A stretch of 64,000 bases of DNA from Photobacterium sanguinicancri (lineage in GTDB: Bacteria > Pseudomonadota > Gammaproteobacteria > Enterobacterales > Vibrionaceae): NCBI RefSeq assembly GCF_024346675.1, contig NZ_AP024851.1, positions 372,001 to 436,000 on the forward strand, given 5' to 3'. Shown piece after piece: positions 33,784-42,576 of the stretch (its first letter is position 1; the number at the start of each line of letters is the position of its first letter). Under the pieces are notes generated by a model. The model saw nothing but the letters and a program-made list of their open reading frames with translations, ran no database searches and was not told the origin of the DNA. A program made the position numbers and the translations under genes.

Positions 33784-33869
33784 TTTGCTATCCTTTATTT
33801 TGTTCTCTTTTATTGAATGTTTCTCAGCTTTCTTTGTTTTACGGCGTGTTAAAACTGAGTTTGTTGTAG

Positions 33870-34118
33870 CTAATGAATCACCTTGTCTGCTAATTGTTCG
33901 GATTGATCTTCTTGTAAGAAATGCGAAGCATTTTTGATTGTGGTGTGAGGCTGATGTTTAGCACCACTAAAGTTTTGTTGAAACTTCTCGTCATAATCAC
34001 GATCAGCTAAGAAGGGGTCCTTATCACTGAATAGGGTGAGGACGGGTTTTGACCATTGTTTGAGTTTTTCCCAGTCGGCGTTGACTTGATCCAATTCAGT
34101 GGCGACGATTTCTGGCAC
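33870..34118 (-). pseudogene. C-terminal fragment of an alpha/beta hydrolase (haloalkane dehalogenase-like)
   Basis: 82 residues that match only the end of a dehalogenase-like alpha/beta hydrolase: KPVLTLFSDKDPF (acid-residue strand) and KNASHFLQEDQSEQLADKVI (with the catalytic His). The first 200 or so residues, including the nucleophile elbow, are missing. The fragment begins right after the stop codon of the NAD(P)-binding gene, so a deletion probably fused the two neighbours. Confidence 0.85.
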
Positions 34119-34126
34119 CTTTAGTG

Positions 34127-34789
34127 TTACTGCCAGCCAATCATTTCTGTTGGTGAATCAAAGGGATCTGGTCGAGCTATAGCATCTAGCATCCATTGTG
34201 CGACATCTTTTTTTGATATTTGAGATGAAAGGTCAAAATGGTCGACAATAACTGCTTTCTTATCCGTTTGTTGATCGACAAGTCCAACAGGTCGAACTGC
34301 AAGACTGTCTATTGCACTATTCGCTAAAATCTTTTCCATCGCTGCGAAATCATTGAATGTTTTATTAATATTACTGCCTTTAATGAGTAATTTCATGATA
34401 GTGCTGATGTTAGAAAAGCTTTCAGCTACTCCTGCAGCACTAACAACAACGAGCCGTTTAATGTCATGAAATGTCATCGCATCTACGATATTTTTAGTAC
34501 TTTGAGTCGCAAGGTCTGATGGAGAAGCAAGTGCAGACCATGGATTTTTCGCTGTTTTACGTTTGATACCAAGACAAGAAATTACCGCATTCTGATTACT
34601 CATCGCATCTTTGACTGTTTGTGGATCTAAGATATTTCCGTAAATCACTTTAACACCAGCTGGCGGTGTATATTGGCTATTCTGGCGGATCAATACCGTG
34701 ACTAAGTAACCTTGTGCAACGGCTAATTCGACAGCCCACTGCCCACAACCACCTGATGCGCCCAATATTAATAACTTTTGTTGTGTCAT
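34127..34789 (-). CDS. NAD(P)-binding Rossmann protein (atypical SDR/NmrA-like)
   Basis: 220-residue cytosolic protein. The glycine-rich nucleotide site KLLILGASGGCGQWAVELA is at the N-terminus, followed by VISCLGIKRKTAKNP and KRLVVVSAAGVAESF, typical of NAD(P)H-binding atypical SDRs. ATG 34789 after AGAGGACG. The ending (EMIGWQ) looks complete, although the next gene begins at a deletion scar 8 bp later. It is divergent from a LysR gene, its likely regulator. The reaction is unknown; possibly a quinone or enone reductase. Confidence 0.83.
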   Translation of the reverse strand: MTQQKLLILGASGGCGQWAVELAVAQGYLVTVLIRQNSQYTPPAGVKVIYGNILDPQTVKDAMSNQNAVISCLGIKRKTAKNPWSALASPSDLATQSTKNIVDAMTFHDIKRLVVVSAAGVAESFSNISTIMKLLIKGSNINKTFNDFAAMEKILANSAIDSLAVRPVGLVDQQTDKKAVIVDHFDLSSQISKKDVAQWMLDAIARPDPFDSPTEMIGWQ

Positions 34790-34962
34790 GTTTCGTCCTC
34801 TTTATGCTTGGAGTCTGAATTTATCTCCAACTGATAACGACAGCTTACGGATCACCAGACGTTGGAAATAGATGGATAGCGACAAATCATTTTTGTTATA
34901 AAGACAAAAGTACTGTAATTTTGAGGTGGCATTGACGGGCTTATTTGAGGTTTATTGCTATT

Positions 34963-35877
34963 ATGGACAAAATTAGAGCGTTGCGTTATTTCAAGCGCGT
35001 TGCTGAAGTGAATAGCTTTAGCCGAGTGGCAGAAGAGTTTGATGTGCCTCCGTCGTCGATATCCCGCAGAATAAAAGATCTTGAAGCTGAGCTTGGTGTT
35101 GAGCTTATTAAGCGAACAACACGTCATGTCAGTACCACAGAGCTAGGTAGCATTTACTACGACGCGATTGCGCCCGCATTGCAAAAAATAGATGAAGCAG
35201 ATGAATTAATTTCGCAAAAGCGCGACGCAGTAGAAGGAAAGTTGCGTATTAGCACCACAGTTAATTACGGCGAAAAGGTATTAATGCCTATCCTGCAAAA
35301 GTTTAGGCAATTGCATCCAAGCTTAGTTTTGGATATCGATTTTTCTGAGGAACGTATTAGCTTATCGCAAGGATCAACAGATATCGCGATAAGGGCAGGG
35401 TACATGCCAGAAGAAAGGGTGATAGCTAAACCGTTATCAAGTGCTTTGTTTTGTTTAGTAGCCAGTCCTCAGACCCTTGCGCAGTTACAATCCCAAGCGG
35501 GTAAATCATTACTTACTTTTGATGACATTAAAGCCAGTCCTGCACTGCAGTATCGGAGCAGTCATGGTGTATTTTCTTGGTGGGCGATTGATGAAGAGGA
35601 GCGTGAACGTATCGACACTACACCGGTATTGGTCTGTAACAGCGGTGAAACTCTTCTTCAGGCTGCAATTAATCATGAAGGAATTGCACTGTTTCCAAGT
35701 TGGTGGATAAAGCCTTATTTAGTCTCAGGTGAATTGGTTGAAGTACCGACAGAGTGTCAAATCACCAGTAGTCCAACCGTTAGTCTAGATATTTATATTA
35801 TTTATCAACAGGCTAAATATCAAATCCCTAAAGTGAAAGCATGTGTAGATTTCTTGCTCGCCAATTTAACAGAGTAA
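34963..35877 (+). CDS. LysR-type transcriptional regulator
   Basis: 304 aa from the ATG at 34963 (GAGG 12 nt upstream; a TTG at 34945 is in frame). The HTH MDKIRALRYFKRVAEVNSFSRVAEEFDVPPSSISRRIKDLEAELG is followed by a standard effector domain. It is divergent from the NAD(P)-binding gene at 34127-34789; the broken SDR and hydrolase genes beyond suggest it once controlled a longer oxidoreductase cluster. Confidence 0.9.
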   Translation: MDKIRALRYFKRVAEVNSFSRVAEEFDVPPSSISRRIKDLEAELGVELIKRTTRHVSTTELGSIYYDAIAPALQKIDEADELISQKRDAVEGKLRISTTVNYGEKVLMPILQKFRQLHPSLVLDIDFSEERISLSQGSTDIAIRAGYMPEERVIAKPLSSALFCLVASPQTLAQLQSQAGKSLLTFDDIKASPALQYRSSHGVFSWWAIDEEERERIDTTPVLVCNSGETLLQAAINHEGIALFPSWWIKPYLVSGELVEVPTECQITSSPTVSLDIYIIYQQAKYQIPKVKACVDFLLANLTE

Positions 35878-35903
35878 AAGTCTTTGGATACATCCAAAGA
35901 CTT
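35878..35903. terminator. bidirectional terminator
   Basis: 12-bp arms AAGTCTTTGGAT/ATCCAAAGACTT (35878-35889 with 35892-35903). On the - strand it is followed by TTTTAC, ending the glycosidase gene; it also lies just past the LysR stop. Confidence 0.85.
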
Positions 35904-35934
35904 GATGGGGCTTTCCGCGAGCTTTAACTATTTG

Positions 35935-38244
35935 TTATTTACTTACCCAGGACACTTTTTTACCGTTACTCAAATCGGCAATGATTGTGTGTGGTGCAAG
36001 TGATGTTTGACGGGATTTGAATAATTTATCTGAAAAGTTAGCCGTTATTGTGCTGCCATCGCTAAAGCGAGTTTGCTGGATATTTCCTTTATTATCTAGC
36101 CATTTAAAATCAACAAGCTGTTTATCCCAAAGTTGTTGGTGAATCGGCTCGTAACCCTCTTGATAATGTTTCAGCGCTTTGATTCTCGGGCTATTGGCAC
36201 TCTTTGCTTCATCGCGACTGAGGTGAACCATTGCGGGCGTGTTATAGAGCATCGAAATCAAATCACGTTCTGTTTGTACGTTACTGAATTTGAGACTGTC
36301 ACTATGCCAGTGGTGGCTGTTAATCACCTCATCGTGAAATACAGCTTGGTACAGCGGTACACGGTATTGTGGTGCAAACAGCAGTGTTTTATAAGGTTCT
36401 TTGACCTTGGCTGATTTGAAGAAGAAATCAGGCTTATGATCGGGATACCAACGGCCAAGGTAATAAGGCGAGGCTTTATTATTCTTCATGTCTTTATCTG
36501 TCCAGCCAAAACCTATGGTTTCTAAGCCATGAGCAAAAGCGGTTCCAGTGGTGGTTAAGCTATTACCATCTTCTGAACCTAATACCACGCCTGTATTTTT
36601 TGCAATCCAATCCATACGATGGTTAAACGCTGTGATCATCTGGGATTCATTACTTTTTGCTTGGTAATCTTCGCGTGCCATGGCGGTGCCATCAACATCT
36701 AAAAATAGGCTATTGAATCGCCCGTATTTCACAATATCTTTAACCCTTTGCTGTACATAATCAAGATGACATTGAGGGTTAAGGTAATACCCATTCCCTC
36801 TGAAGCCTTTTTTCTTGCTGCCATCGGCAAGCTCTATGGCACATTGCTTACGTATTGCATTTGGTAATTGAGCTGTGAGCCAGCCATCGTTTAAACCCAA
36901 TGGAATAGCGGTATTATACGAATCGTAGGTTGCTACTAGGTATCCTGCTTGTTTGGCTTTATCGACCATCTTTGGTTGGTAAAACGCAGGCATCCAGTTA
37001 TCTAGCCCTAGCCACAGCTTGTTAATCCCTGATTGTTCTAGTGCTGTGATCATATCTTCCGAGAGTGCTTGTCCCCATTCTCTACTGCTGATCAGATAGG
37101 GCTGCGCATGTTGTGCTAACCATTTTTTCCGCAGTTGAACGGCTTTAAATTGTGCGGCAATGCCATTGTTAGCTAGGGTTGGCTGAGGTGCCGGATATTT
37201 AGCACGAAGAGAGGCGTTAATGCTATCGACCAATAATTGCTTATGGTAGTGACTAAACCAATCTTTACCTTGTGTCAGTGCTTTGAGTTCTTTATTCGCT
37301 TCAGCAGGGATCGTTAGTGTTGAATGTGTAAAATACCAATTCTTCAACTGCCACCAGTTGATAACATCTTCTGGACTTATCCCGTCAGAACCGAATAGGT
37401 AAACCTGAGAAGCGCCAATCATCTTTTCAACAGCGGGTGTTTGTATGATTTTCTTCGTTAACGGTTCGGCTTGGCCGTGCTTAATTCGCCATTGACGATA
37501 ACGTTTTGCGCCATCGAGCATGTTAGCGCCAATACTCATTCGTATTACAAAGGGCTCATCTTGATTGAGTGCGGTGAAATAGTGGGTCGCCGTCATATCA
37601 ATTTTGTGTGCATTGTATTTTTTGTTGCCGCTGGTTTTACTGTTATTCACGAAGGTTAATTCGTTATTGGTTGGGTTAGCCAATTGTACTGTGATGAAGT
37701 GGCCTGCTTGTTGCGAACTCCAGAAGGGCATTTTTAAGTCTTGGGTCGTGTTAGCGCCTGAATGATTGTCTGCTAAATATTGCGCCCATTGAGAATTATC
37801 AGTAGGGATCCGCATACCTTCACTGAATGGCAAGTACAGTTCGTTTGTTTGGCTGTCGTTTAAATTAAACCAGTTCAGCGAGACAGGTTTATTGCGATCT
37901 ATTGGATCCATGGTTGAGGCGTCAAACGCTAACTCGAGTACCTCGCCATATGTCGCTTTAACCGTTATTTTACTTGGCAATAAAGTCCAACTGGCACGAT
38001 TGGTGCCCGTTTGACTCAGTTCGGAAGGTGTTTGCGGTTTACCATTAACTAGAAGTGCTGGAGAGTTAATAGAAATATTTTGTTTATCTGTCAATTGCCA
38101 GTCCAGCTTGAGTGACACTGGCGAGACCGTGACTTGTTCTGAGCCATTTTGTAATTGTAGGCTCAGTTCGTTTGCCGCTGTTGAAGGTGTGGTAAGTATC
38201 GCCATAAGCAAAGAGAGAGGAAATGATTTTGTAACGATTGACAT
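35935..38244 (-). CDS. secreted glycosidase, GH129/GH101-like
   Basis: 769 residues with a signal peptide (ends near PSTAANE), an N-terminal beta-rich domain (about 25-260) and a barrel-like catalytic region. SLFLDVDGTAMARED (Asp516 and Asp518) and VVLGSEDGNS (Glu558) are positioned like the nucleophile and acid of GH129/GH101 enzymes, which release alpha-linked GalNAc from glycoproteins. The family call is from overall pattern, so alpha-GalNAc specificity is an inference. It follows vxrC by 71 bp on the same strand and may be read from the vxr operon. Confidence 0.7.
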   Translation of the reverse strand: MSIVTKSFPLSLLMAILTTPSTAANELSLQLQNGSEQVTVSPVSLKLDWQLTDKQNISINSPALLVNGKPQTPSELSQTGTNRASWTLLPSKITVKATYGEVLELAFDASTMDPIDRNKPVSLNWFNLNDSQTNELYLPFSEGMRIPTDNSQWAQYLADNHSGANTTQDLKMPFWSSQQAGHFITVQLANPTNNELTFVNNSKTSGNKKYNAHKIDMTATHYFTALNQDEPFVIRMSIGANMLDGAKRYRQWRIKHGQAEPLTKKIIQTPAVEKMIGASQVYLFGSDGISPEDVINWWQLKNWYFTHSTLTIPAEANKELKALTQGKDWFSHYHKQLLVDSINASLRAKYPAPQPTLANNGIAAQFKAVQLRKKWLAQHAQPYLISSREWGQALSEDMITALEQSGINKLWLGLDNWMPAFYQPKMVDKAKQAGYLVATYDSYNTAIPLGLNDGWLTAQLPNAIRKQCAIELADGSKKKGFRGNGYYLNPQCHLDYVQQRVKDIVKYGRFNSLFLDVDGTAMAREDYQAKSNESQMITAFNHRMDWIAKNTGVVLGSEDGNSLTTTGTAFAHGLETIGFGWTDKDMKNNKASPYYLGRWYPDHKPDFFFKSAKVKEPYKTLLFAPQYRVPLYQAVFHDEVINSHHWHSDSLKFSNVQTERDLISMLYNTPAMVHLSRDEAKSANSPRIKALKHYQEGYEPIHQQLWDKQLVDFKWLDNKGNIQQTRFSDGSTITANFSDKLFKSRQTSLAPHTIIADLSNGKKVSWVSK

Positions 38245-38315
38245 GATTAACTCCGTTTGTGTTTGTTACGGATATTAAACGTCATCAATTGTTGGTAATT
38301 GTCACCTATTTGTCT

Positions 38316-39206
38316 CTATCTCAGGTTTATGGACTTTTGTTTATGGTCGGTTGTTTTGGTATGCACATTTTGCGGGATTGGAATAGCGACTCTGTGGAGG
38401 TACTCAATTTTTACACCTGTTTGATATTCAAAAATAGATGCCGATGCACTTAAATAGCTCGCCTGATTTGAAGGTGGAGCAGGAAGTCGTGTGTTTGTTT
38501 CAGCGCTAGTTTTACTCAGTGATACTTCACAAAGGTCTATTGGTTGTTTTAAGCCAATTTGGTTGTAGTTTTGATCGAACCATTCCCAGCTTAACGAGGG
38601 TGGAGAGCAATGTGTAATTGTTTCAGGCAAATGTGTTATTAGCTGAGTATTGAGCGTTCCTTCTCGCGAAAGCCAGCTTTCGGTATCACTATTTGTTAGC
38701 AGTAATGGATAACGGTTTTCACCAACTTCAAGCTGATATAGCCCTGCTTGAGGTTTAGCGAGTAGCTCATTCGTTTCCCATTCTTGGTAATCACGCTTAG
38801 CAGTTAGTTCTCCACTAACTAACTGCTCTCCCTGAGGGGTATAAAGTGAGAATACTTGCGTTTGCTTTACTTGCTCAGCAGAGATCTTAACTTGGTAGCC
38901 AAGGCTGGCAAGCCCTGAACGACTAATAATCGTTAACGTTAATTTGGCAGATAGTCCATTGCCCTCATGCATTAATTGCTGACCACATCGGGTTTGCACC
39001 ATAATTTCATTTTTGATCGGCAGCCAGTGCTGGCTGTCTATATCAAATTGACTGACGGCAAGCAATAATTCTTGCCATGCTCGCTGTGGGTGCTTTACAA
39101 GTAATGCATCTAGCGTTGGTTGTAAAGGTGAGTTAGGGAACCAAGAGGCTGAGCTGGTAACTGGCGCGAGCGTACATACCATGAATAAAAGTGTTTTGAT
39201 CTTCAT
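38316..39206 (-). CDS. vxrC: DUF2861 family protein VxrC
   Basis: 296-residue periplasmic protein with a signal peptide (MKIKTLLFMVCTLAPVTSSA), followed by the DUF2861 pattern WFPNSPLQPTLDALLVKHPQRAWQELL. In V. cholerae the equivalent gene is vxrC in the vxrABCDE (wigKR) operon; its role is poorly defined. The start overlaps the end of the response-regulator gene by 4 bp. Third gene of the operon. Confidence 0.85.
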   Translation of the reverse strand: MKIKTLLFMVCTLAPVTSSASWFPNSPLQPTLDALLVKHPQRAWQELLLAVSQFDIDSQHWLPIKNEIMVQTRCGQQLMHEGNGLSAKLTLTIISRSGLASLGYQVKISAEQVKQTQVFSLYTPQGEQLVSGELTAKRDYQEWETNELLAKPQAGLYQLEVGENRYPLLLTNSDTESWLSREGTLNTQLITHLPETITHCSPPSLSWEWFDQNYNQIGLKQPIDLCEVSLSKTSAETNTRLPAPPSNQASYLSASASIFEYQTGVKIEYLHRVAIPIPQNVHTKTTDHKQKSINLR

Positions 39207-39856
39207 TTAGCTTTGGCCTCTAATAGGCGATAGCCAACGCCACGATGTGTTTCTATATTCAGCTCTGGGAGTTGCTGGCGAAGGCGTAAAATATGATTAT
39301 CAACGGTTCGCGTCGTAGGAAATGCTTGGTAGCCCCAAATTTTATTTAGCAACTCTTCGCGATGGAAAACACGCCCTTGGTTTTGGAGCAGTAGCAGCAG
39401 CAGTTGAAACTCTTTGGGTTTCAGATTTACCTCGGTCGTTTGCTGTTTAACAACCCGCTTTGATGGATCAACCATGAGCGATTGATAATTGATTTGCCCT
39501 GAGCCAATAGGGCGAAGGTGTGTAATGATCCTTGCCAGTAATTCATCTTGGGCAAAGGGCTTAGTCATATAGTCTTTCGCACCAGCCATTAGACCTTCTA
39601 TGCGTTGCTCGACGTCAACTTTTGCTGTCAAAATGATCACTGGTAGTGCTTTTAAGTTAAGCCAGTACGGTAAATGCTTGAGGCTATCGCAACCATCAAG
39701 TTGACGATCAAGCACCACTAAATCGGCTTTAAACCAATGCTGTTTTACATTGTGAGATGAGGTTAGCCAAGTGCACGAAAAACTATGAGAAGCTAGGTAT
39801 TGACGTAAACCATCACCAAGTAATTCATCGTCTTCAATTAAAAGAATATGGCTCAT
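39203..39856 (-). CDS. vxrB: OmpR-family response regulator VxrB (WigR)
   Basis: 217 aa. The receiver domain has the acidic pocket EDDELLGDG, phospho-acceptor Asp50 in VVLDRQLDG, and Lys in YMTKPFAQDE. The C-terminal winged helix (about 130-215) ends RTVDNHILRLRQQLPELNIETHRGVGYRL. With the DUF3404 kinase it forms the VxrAB/WigKR system that in V. cholerae answers cell-wall damage and controls type VI secretion, biofilm and peptidoglycan synthesis genes. It overlaps both neighbours by 4 bp. Confidence 0.92.
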   Translation of the reverse strand: MSHILLIEDDELLGDGLRQYLASHSFSCTWLTSSHNVKQHWFKADLVVLDRQLDGCDSLKHLPYWLNLKALPVIILTAKVDVEQRIEGLMAGAKDYMTKPFAQDELLARIITHLRPIGSGQINYQSLMVDPSKRVVKQQTTEVNLKPKEFQLLLLLLQNQGRVFHREELLNKIWGYQAFPTTRTVDNHILRLRQQLPELNIETHRGVGYRLLEAKAK

Positions 39857-41325
39857 AAAGGCATCTCCAAAATACAGCTAGTAGGTTTTCTTTCTATGAT
39901 TAATCGTCCGCCCATTTGCGTCATCAGCCGTGTGACAATGCTTAGCCCAATCCCCATGTTATCGGGGTGCTTTTGGGGAGATAACCAGATTAACCAGCGT
40001 TCAATGAACGAAGGGAAGCGCCCCTGATCAGAAACGCTGATACGAAGTGTTTTTTTCTTTTTTCTAAATATTGTCTGTGTAGGCGGTCGCATTTCAACAT
40101 GAATACGGATTGATCCTTTGCCATGTTGCTTTGCATTGTTGATCAAGTTATCTAAGCAGATCGACAGCCAGTAAAAAGGCAAAGTGAGTGTGTGATTTTC
40201 ATCGAGTTGAAAGCTGATCCCATGTTTGTCACAAACATGTGTTAGCCACTCTTCAAGCTCTGCGACTTGTTGTATCAGTTGCTGGTTTTTATCTGTGCTT
40301 AAGTAACCTTTACTGGTTTCAGTTAATTGCGCTAGCCGTTGGTGATCAGCCAATAGTCGCCACACTGCTTGCTGCGCTGTTTGATTGAGGTTATCGAACT
40401 CATCCCTAAACATTTCAACTGTTAAACCTAAGCTGGCAATGGGAGTGCGTAGCTCGTGGGTAAGTAACTGCAGGATAAAACGCTTATCTCTATTTTGTTG
40501 CTGCCTTTGGCGTAGGCTTTTTAAGCCTATAATCGTCATACCAAACAACAGCAATAATAATGTGAATTTTAATAGAGTCGAATTGGGCTTCTGGTCACTT
40601 AAGCAAAGATTGCTGTAACGAAATGCACAATTACTCGCCCCAATCTTGATACCAAGCTGCTTGGCGAGTGGCTGCCAAATGTTAGCTGTTATTTTTTTCC
40701 AACCTTCTTTGCCACTTAACCATAAGGTGTCACCGTCAAGCCAAGCTCGATAACCGCTTAATAGTGCATCTCGGCCTTTAGGTGAGAGTGATTGAAAAAA
40801 TGAATATAAAGGGTGAGCTGGATTATCTGCGCTTAGATAGGTCTGGAAAGGTGCGCTTATCTTTGTGATGCCTTTTTGCCTGAAGTAGCGATCAGCATAG
40901 CTTGCGCCTGCAGGATAGCGGAGTGAATGATTATTAAACCATGTAATGTCTAATTTATCGTCATCGACTGGCGGTTTTGAACATAGCATCAGTTCAAATT
41001 CGACAGCGGTTTTGAGTTTATCATCGATCAATTTTGGTACTGCACAGTTTGATTTTATCGCAGACAGTTGTTGAATATCTTGCCAAGTATAATGCTTAAA
41101 ATCTGGGTATTGCACAGTAGAGAGCAATAGCTCTGTTGGGTATTGGCTTAGTTCCTGCTGCGTTAGTGTTACAGGGTTATCGCGCCAATTTTTTTGATAA
41201 AAAGCCTGCCACTTATCTTGTAAGTTCATGGCGCTAGCAGGTGCAGAGGCACTTGCTAGCTGCAGTGCTAACAATAGGGGTAATCCTTGCCCAAATAAGC
41301 GGATTGAAAACCGAGATGAACCCAT
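39853..41325 (-). CDS. vxrA: sensor histidine kinase VxrA (WigK), DUF3404 type
   Basis: 490 aa from the ATG at 41325 (the frame runs to a TTG at 41403). Signal/first membrane segment (LPLLLALQLASASAPASA), then the periplasmic DUF3404 sensor domain (about 33-235) with paired Cys, a second membrane segment (LLKFTLLLLLFGMTIIG, about 250), HisKA with His290 in THELRTP, and HATPase with NLINNAKQHG and MGIGLSIVTRL. It detects envelope damage and phosphorylates VxrB. First gene of the operon; a LysR gene lies upstream on the same strand. Confidence 0.92.
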   Translation of the reverse strand: MGSSRFSIRLFGQGLPLLLALQLASASAPASAMNLQDKWQAFYQKNWRDNPVTLTQQELSQYPTELLLSTVQYPDFKHYTWQDIQQLSAIKSNCAVPKLIDDKLKTAVEFELMLCSKPPVDDDKLDITWFNNHSLRYPAGASYADRYFRQKGITKISAPFQTYLSADNPAHPLYSFFQSLSPKGRDALLSGYRAWLDGDTLWLSGKEGWKKITANIWQPLAKQLGIKIGASNCAFRYSNLCLSDQKPNSTLLKFTLLLLLFGMTIIGLKSLRQRQQQNRDKRFILQLLTHELRTPIASLGLTVEMFRDEFDNLNQTAQQAVWRLLADHQRLAQLTETSKGYLSTDKNQQLIQQVAELEEWLTHVCDKHGISFQLDENHTLTLPFYWLSICLDNLINNAKQHGKGSIRIHVEMRPPTQTIFRKKKKTLRISVSDQGRFPSFIERWLIWLSPQKHPDNMGIGLSIVTRLMTQMGGRLIIERKPTSCILEMPL

Positions 41326-41447
41326 AAAGTGCGATGATTCAAAAGAAGAAGTGTTGTCATGGTATCGGTTTTTCGCTTTGATTTGTAACCCCAGTGTCAA
41401 CAATGCATTTAAGCCTTACTTTAGCGCGATACGAAATCAGTATGCTG

Positions 41448-42356
41448 TTATAGCTTAGCGGCGAGTTGAGTGATTTTCTCAATGAGTGCCAAGTGAGATT
41501 CAGATGTTTCTCTTCTGTGATGGTAAATGCCCACAGTGCCTGAATTGGGTTCTTTTTCCATGGTTAGGCATTGTAGCCCGAAAGATTCAAGGTACGTTTG
41601 TAGCGCCTTGGTATAAGACATGATCGCCACGCTATTTTTAAGAACGTCAATGCTAGCAAGTAAAGAATCAAGCTCATAAGTGGCACGTTCATCAAGTTGC
41701 TGACGATCACGCTCGTATTGTTTTGGACTGGGGTTGTCGATGATATGACTGAATTTCTTCGCATCATAAGTGACCGAGAGGGCTGGGTATTTGTGCAGCA
41801 TCTCTTCGGTTACCGTTTTGCCTAAAAGCGGATGATCAGGTGAGACAAAATAAGTATCGGTCGTTTGAAAAAGAGGGATAAAAGTCACATCACATTTTTC
41901 AGATAAACCCACGATTTCATGGCCAATGAAAAATTCGATATCTTCGTTGATCAGCGAGTCCATTAAACAGAGATGATTACCAAATTCAACGTGGGTAGAC
42001 GCTAAAGGTGAATGTGTGAGGTGTTCATCCAGTGCTTGTTTTACAAACAGTGGCCACCACGCATCGCCAGTGCCGATTTTAATTTTGCCAACTTGATATT
42101 TCTTCCTTTCACTAATGCTTTGTACCATTAGGTTGTATTCGTGTTGCATCGCATTGCTGTGACGATAAAGAATACGGCCATATTCGGTCAGTATCATGCC
42201 TTTAGATGTTCGTTCAAACAGATCGACATCAAGGCTTTCTTCAAGCTTCTTTAGATTGCTGGTTACTGTTGGTTGGCTCAGTCCTGCCATTCTTGCTGCG
42301 GCGCTAATACTTTTACAACGCGCGACAAGTAAAAACTGTTGCAGAGATTTGTCCAT
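41448..42356 (-). CDS. LysR-type transcriptional regulator
   Basis: 302 aa, start ATG 42356. The HTH SISAAARMAGLSQPTVTSNLKKLEESLDVDLFERTSKG is followed by an effector domain starting KIKIGTGDAWWPLFV. It is divergent from the glycosidase-like lipoprotein gene at 42577, which is the natural target candidate. The inducer is unknown. Confidence 0.9.
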   Translation of the reverse strand: MDKSLQQFLLVARCKSISAAARMAGLSQPTVTSNLKKLEESLDVDLFERTSKGMILTEYGRILYRHSNAMQHEYNLMVQSISERKKYQVGKIKIGTGDAWWPLFVKQALDEHLTHSPLASTHVEFGNHLCLMDSLINEDIEFFIGHEIVGLSEKCDVTFIPLFQTTDTYFVSPDHPLLGKTVTEEMLHKYPALSVTYDAKKFSHIIDNPSPKQYERDRQQLDERATYELDSLLASIDVLKNSVAIMSYTKALQTYLESFGLQCLTMEKEPNSGTVGIYHHRRETSESHLALIEKITQLAAKL

Positions 42357-42576
42357 ATCTTATTCCTTAAAAGTGCGAGCCATTTTGCACAAATTCACTT
42401 GCAAATCACAAATTTGAAATCATTCTCAAGTCAGAATAAACATATTTAATAGATCTAGATCACGGCTGTTCGTCGAGATATAGCTTTTATCTATGACCTG
42501 GCGCATCCCACCTATTTTTCCTGTGAGAGTGAGTTTTTTACACTGACGCACAAAATAACGAATGGAAGGGATGAAC

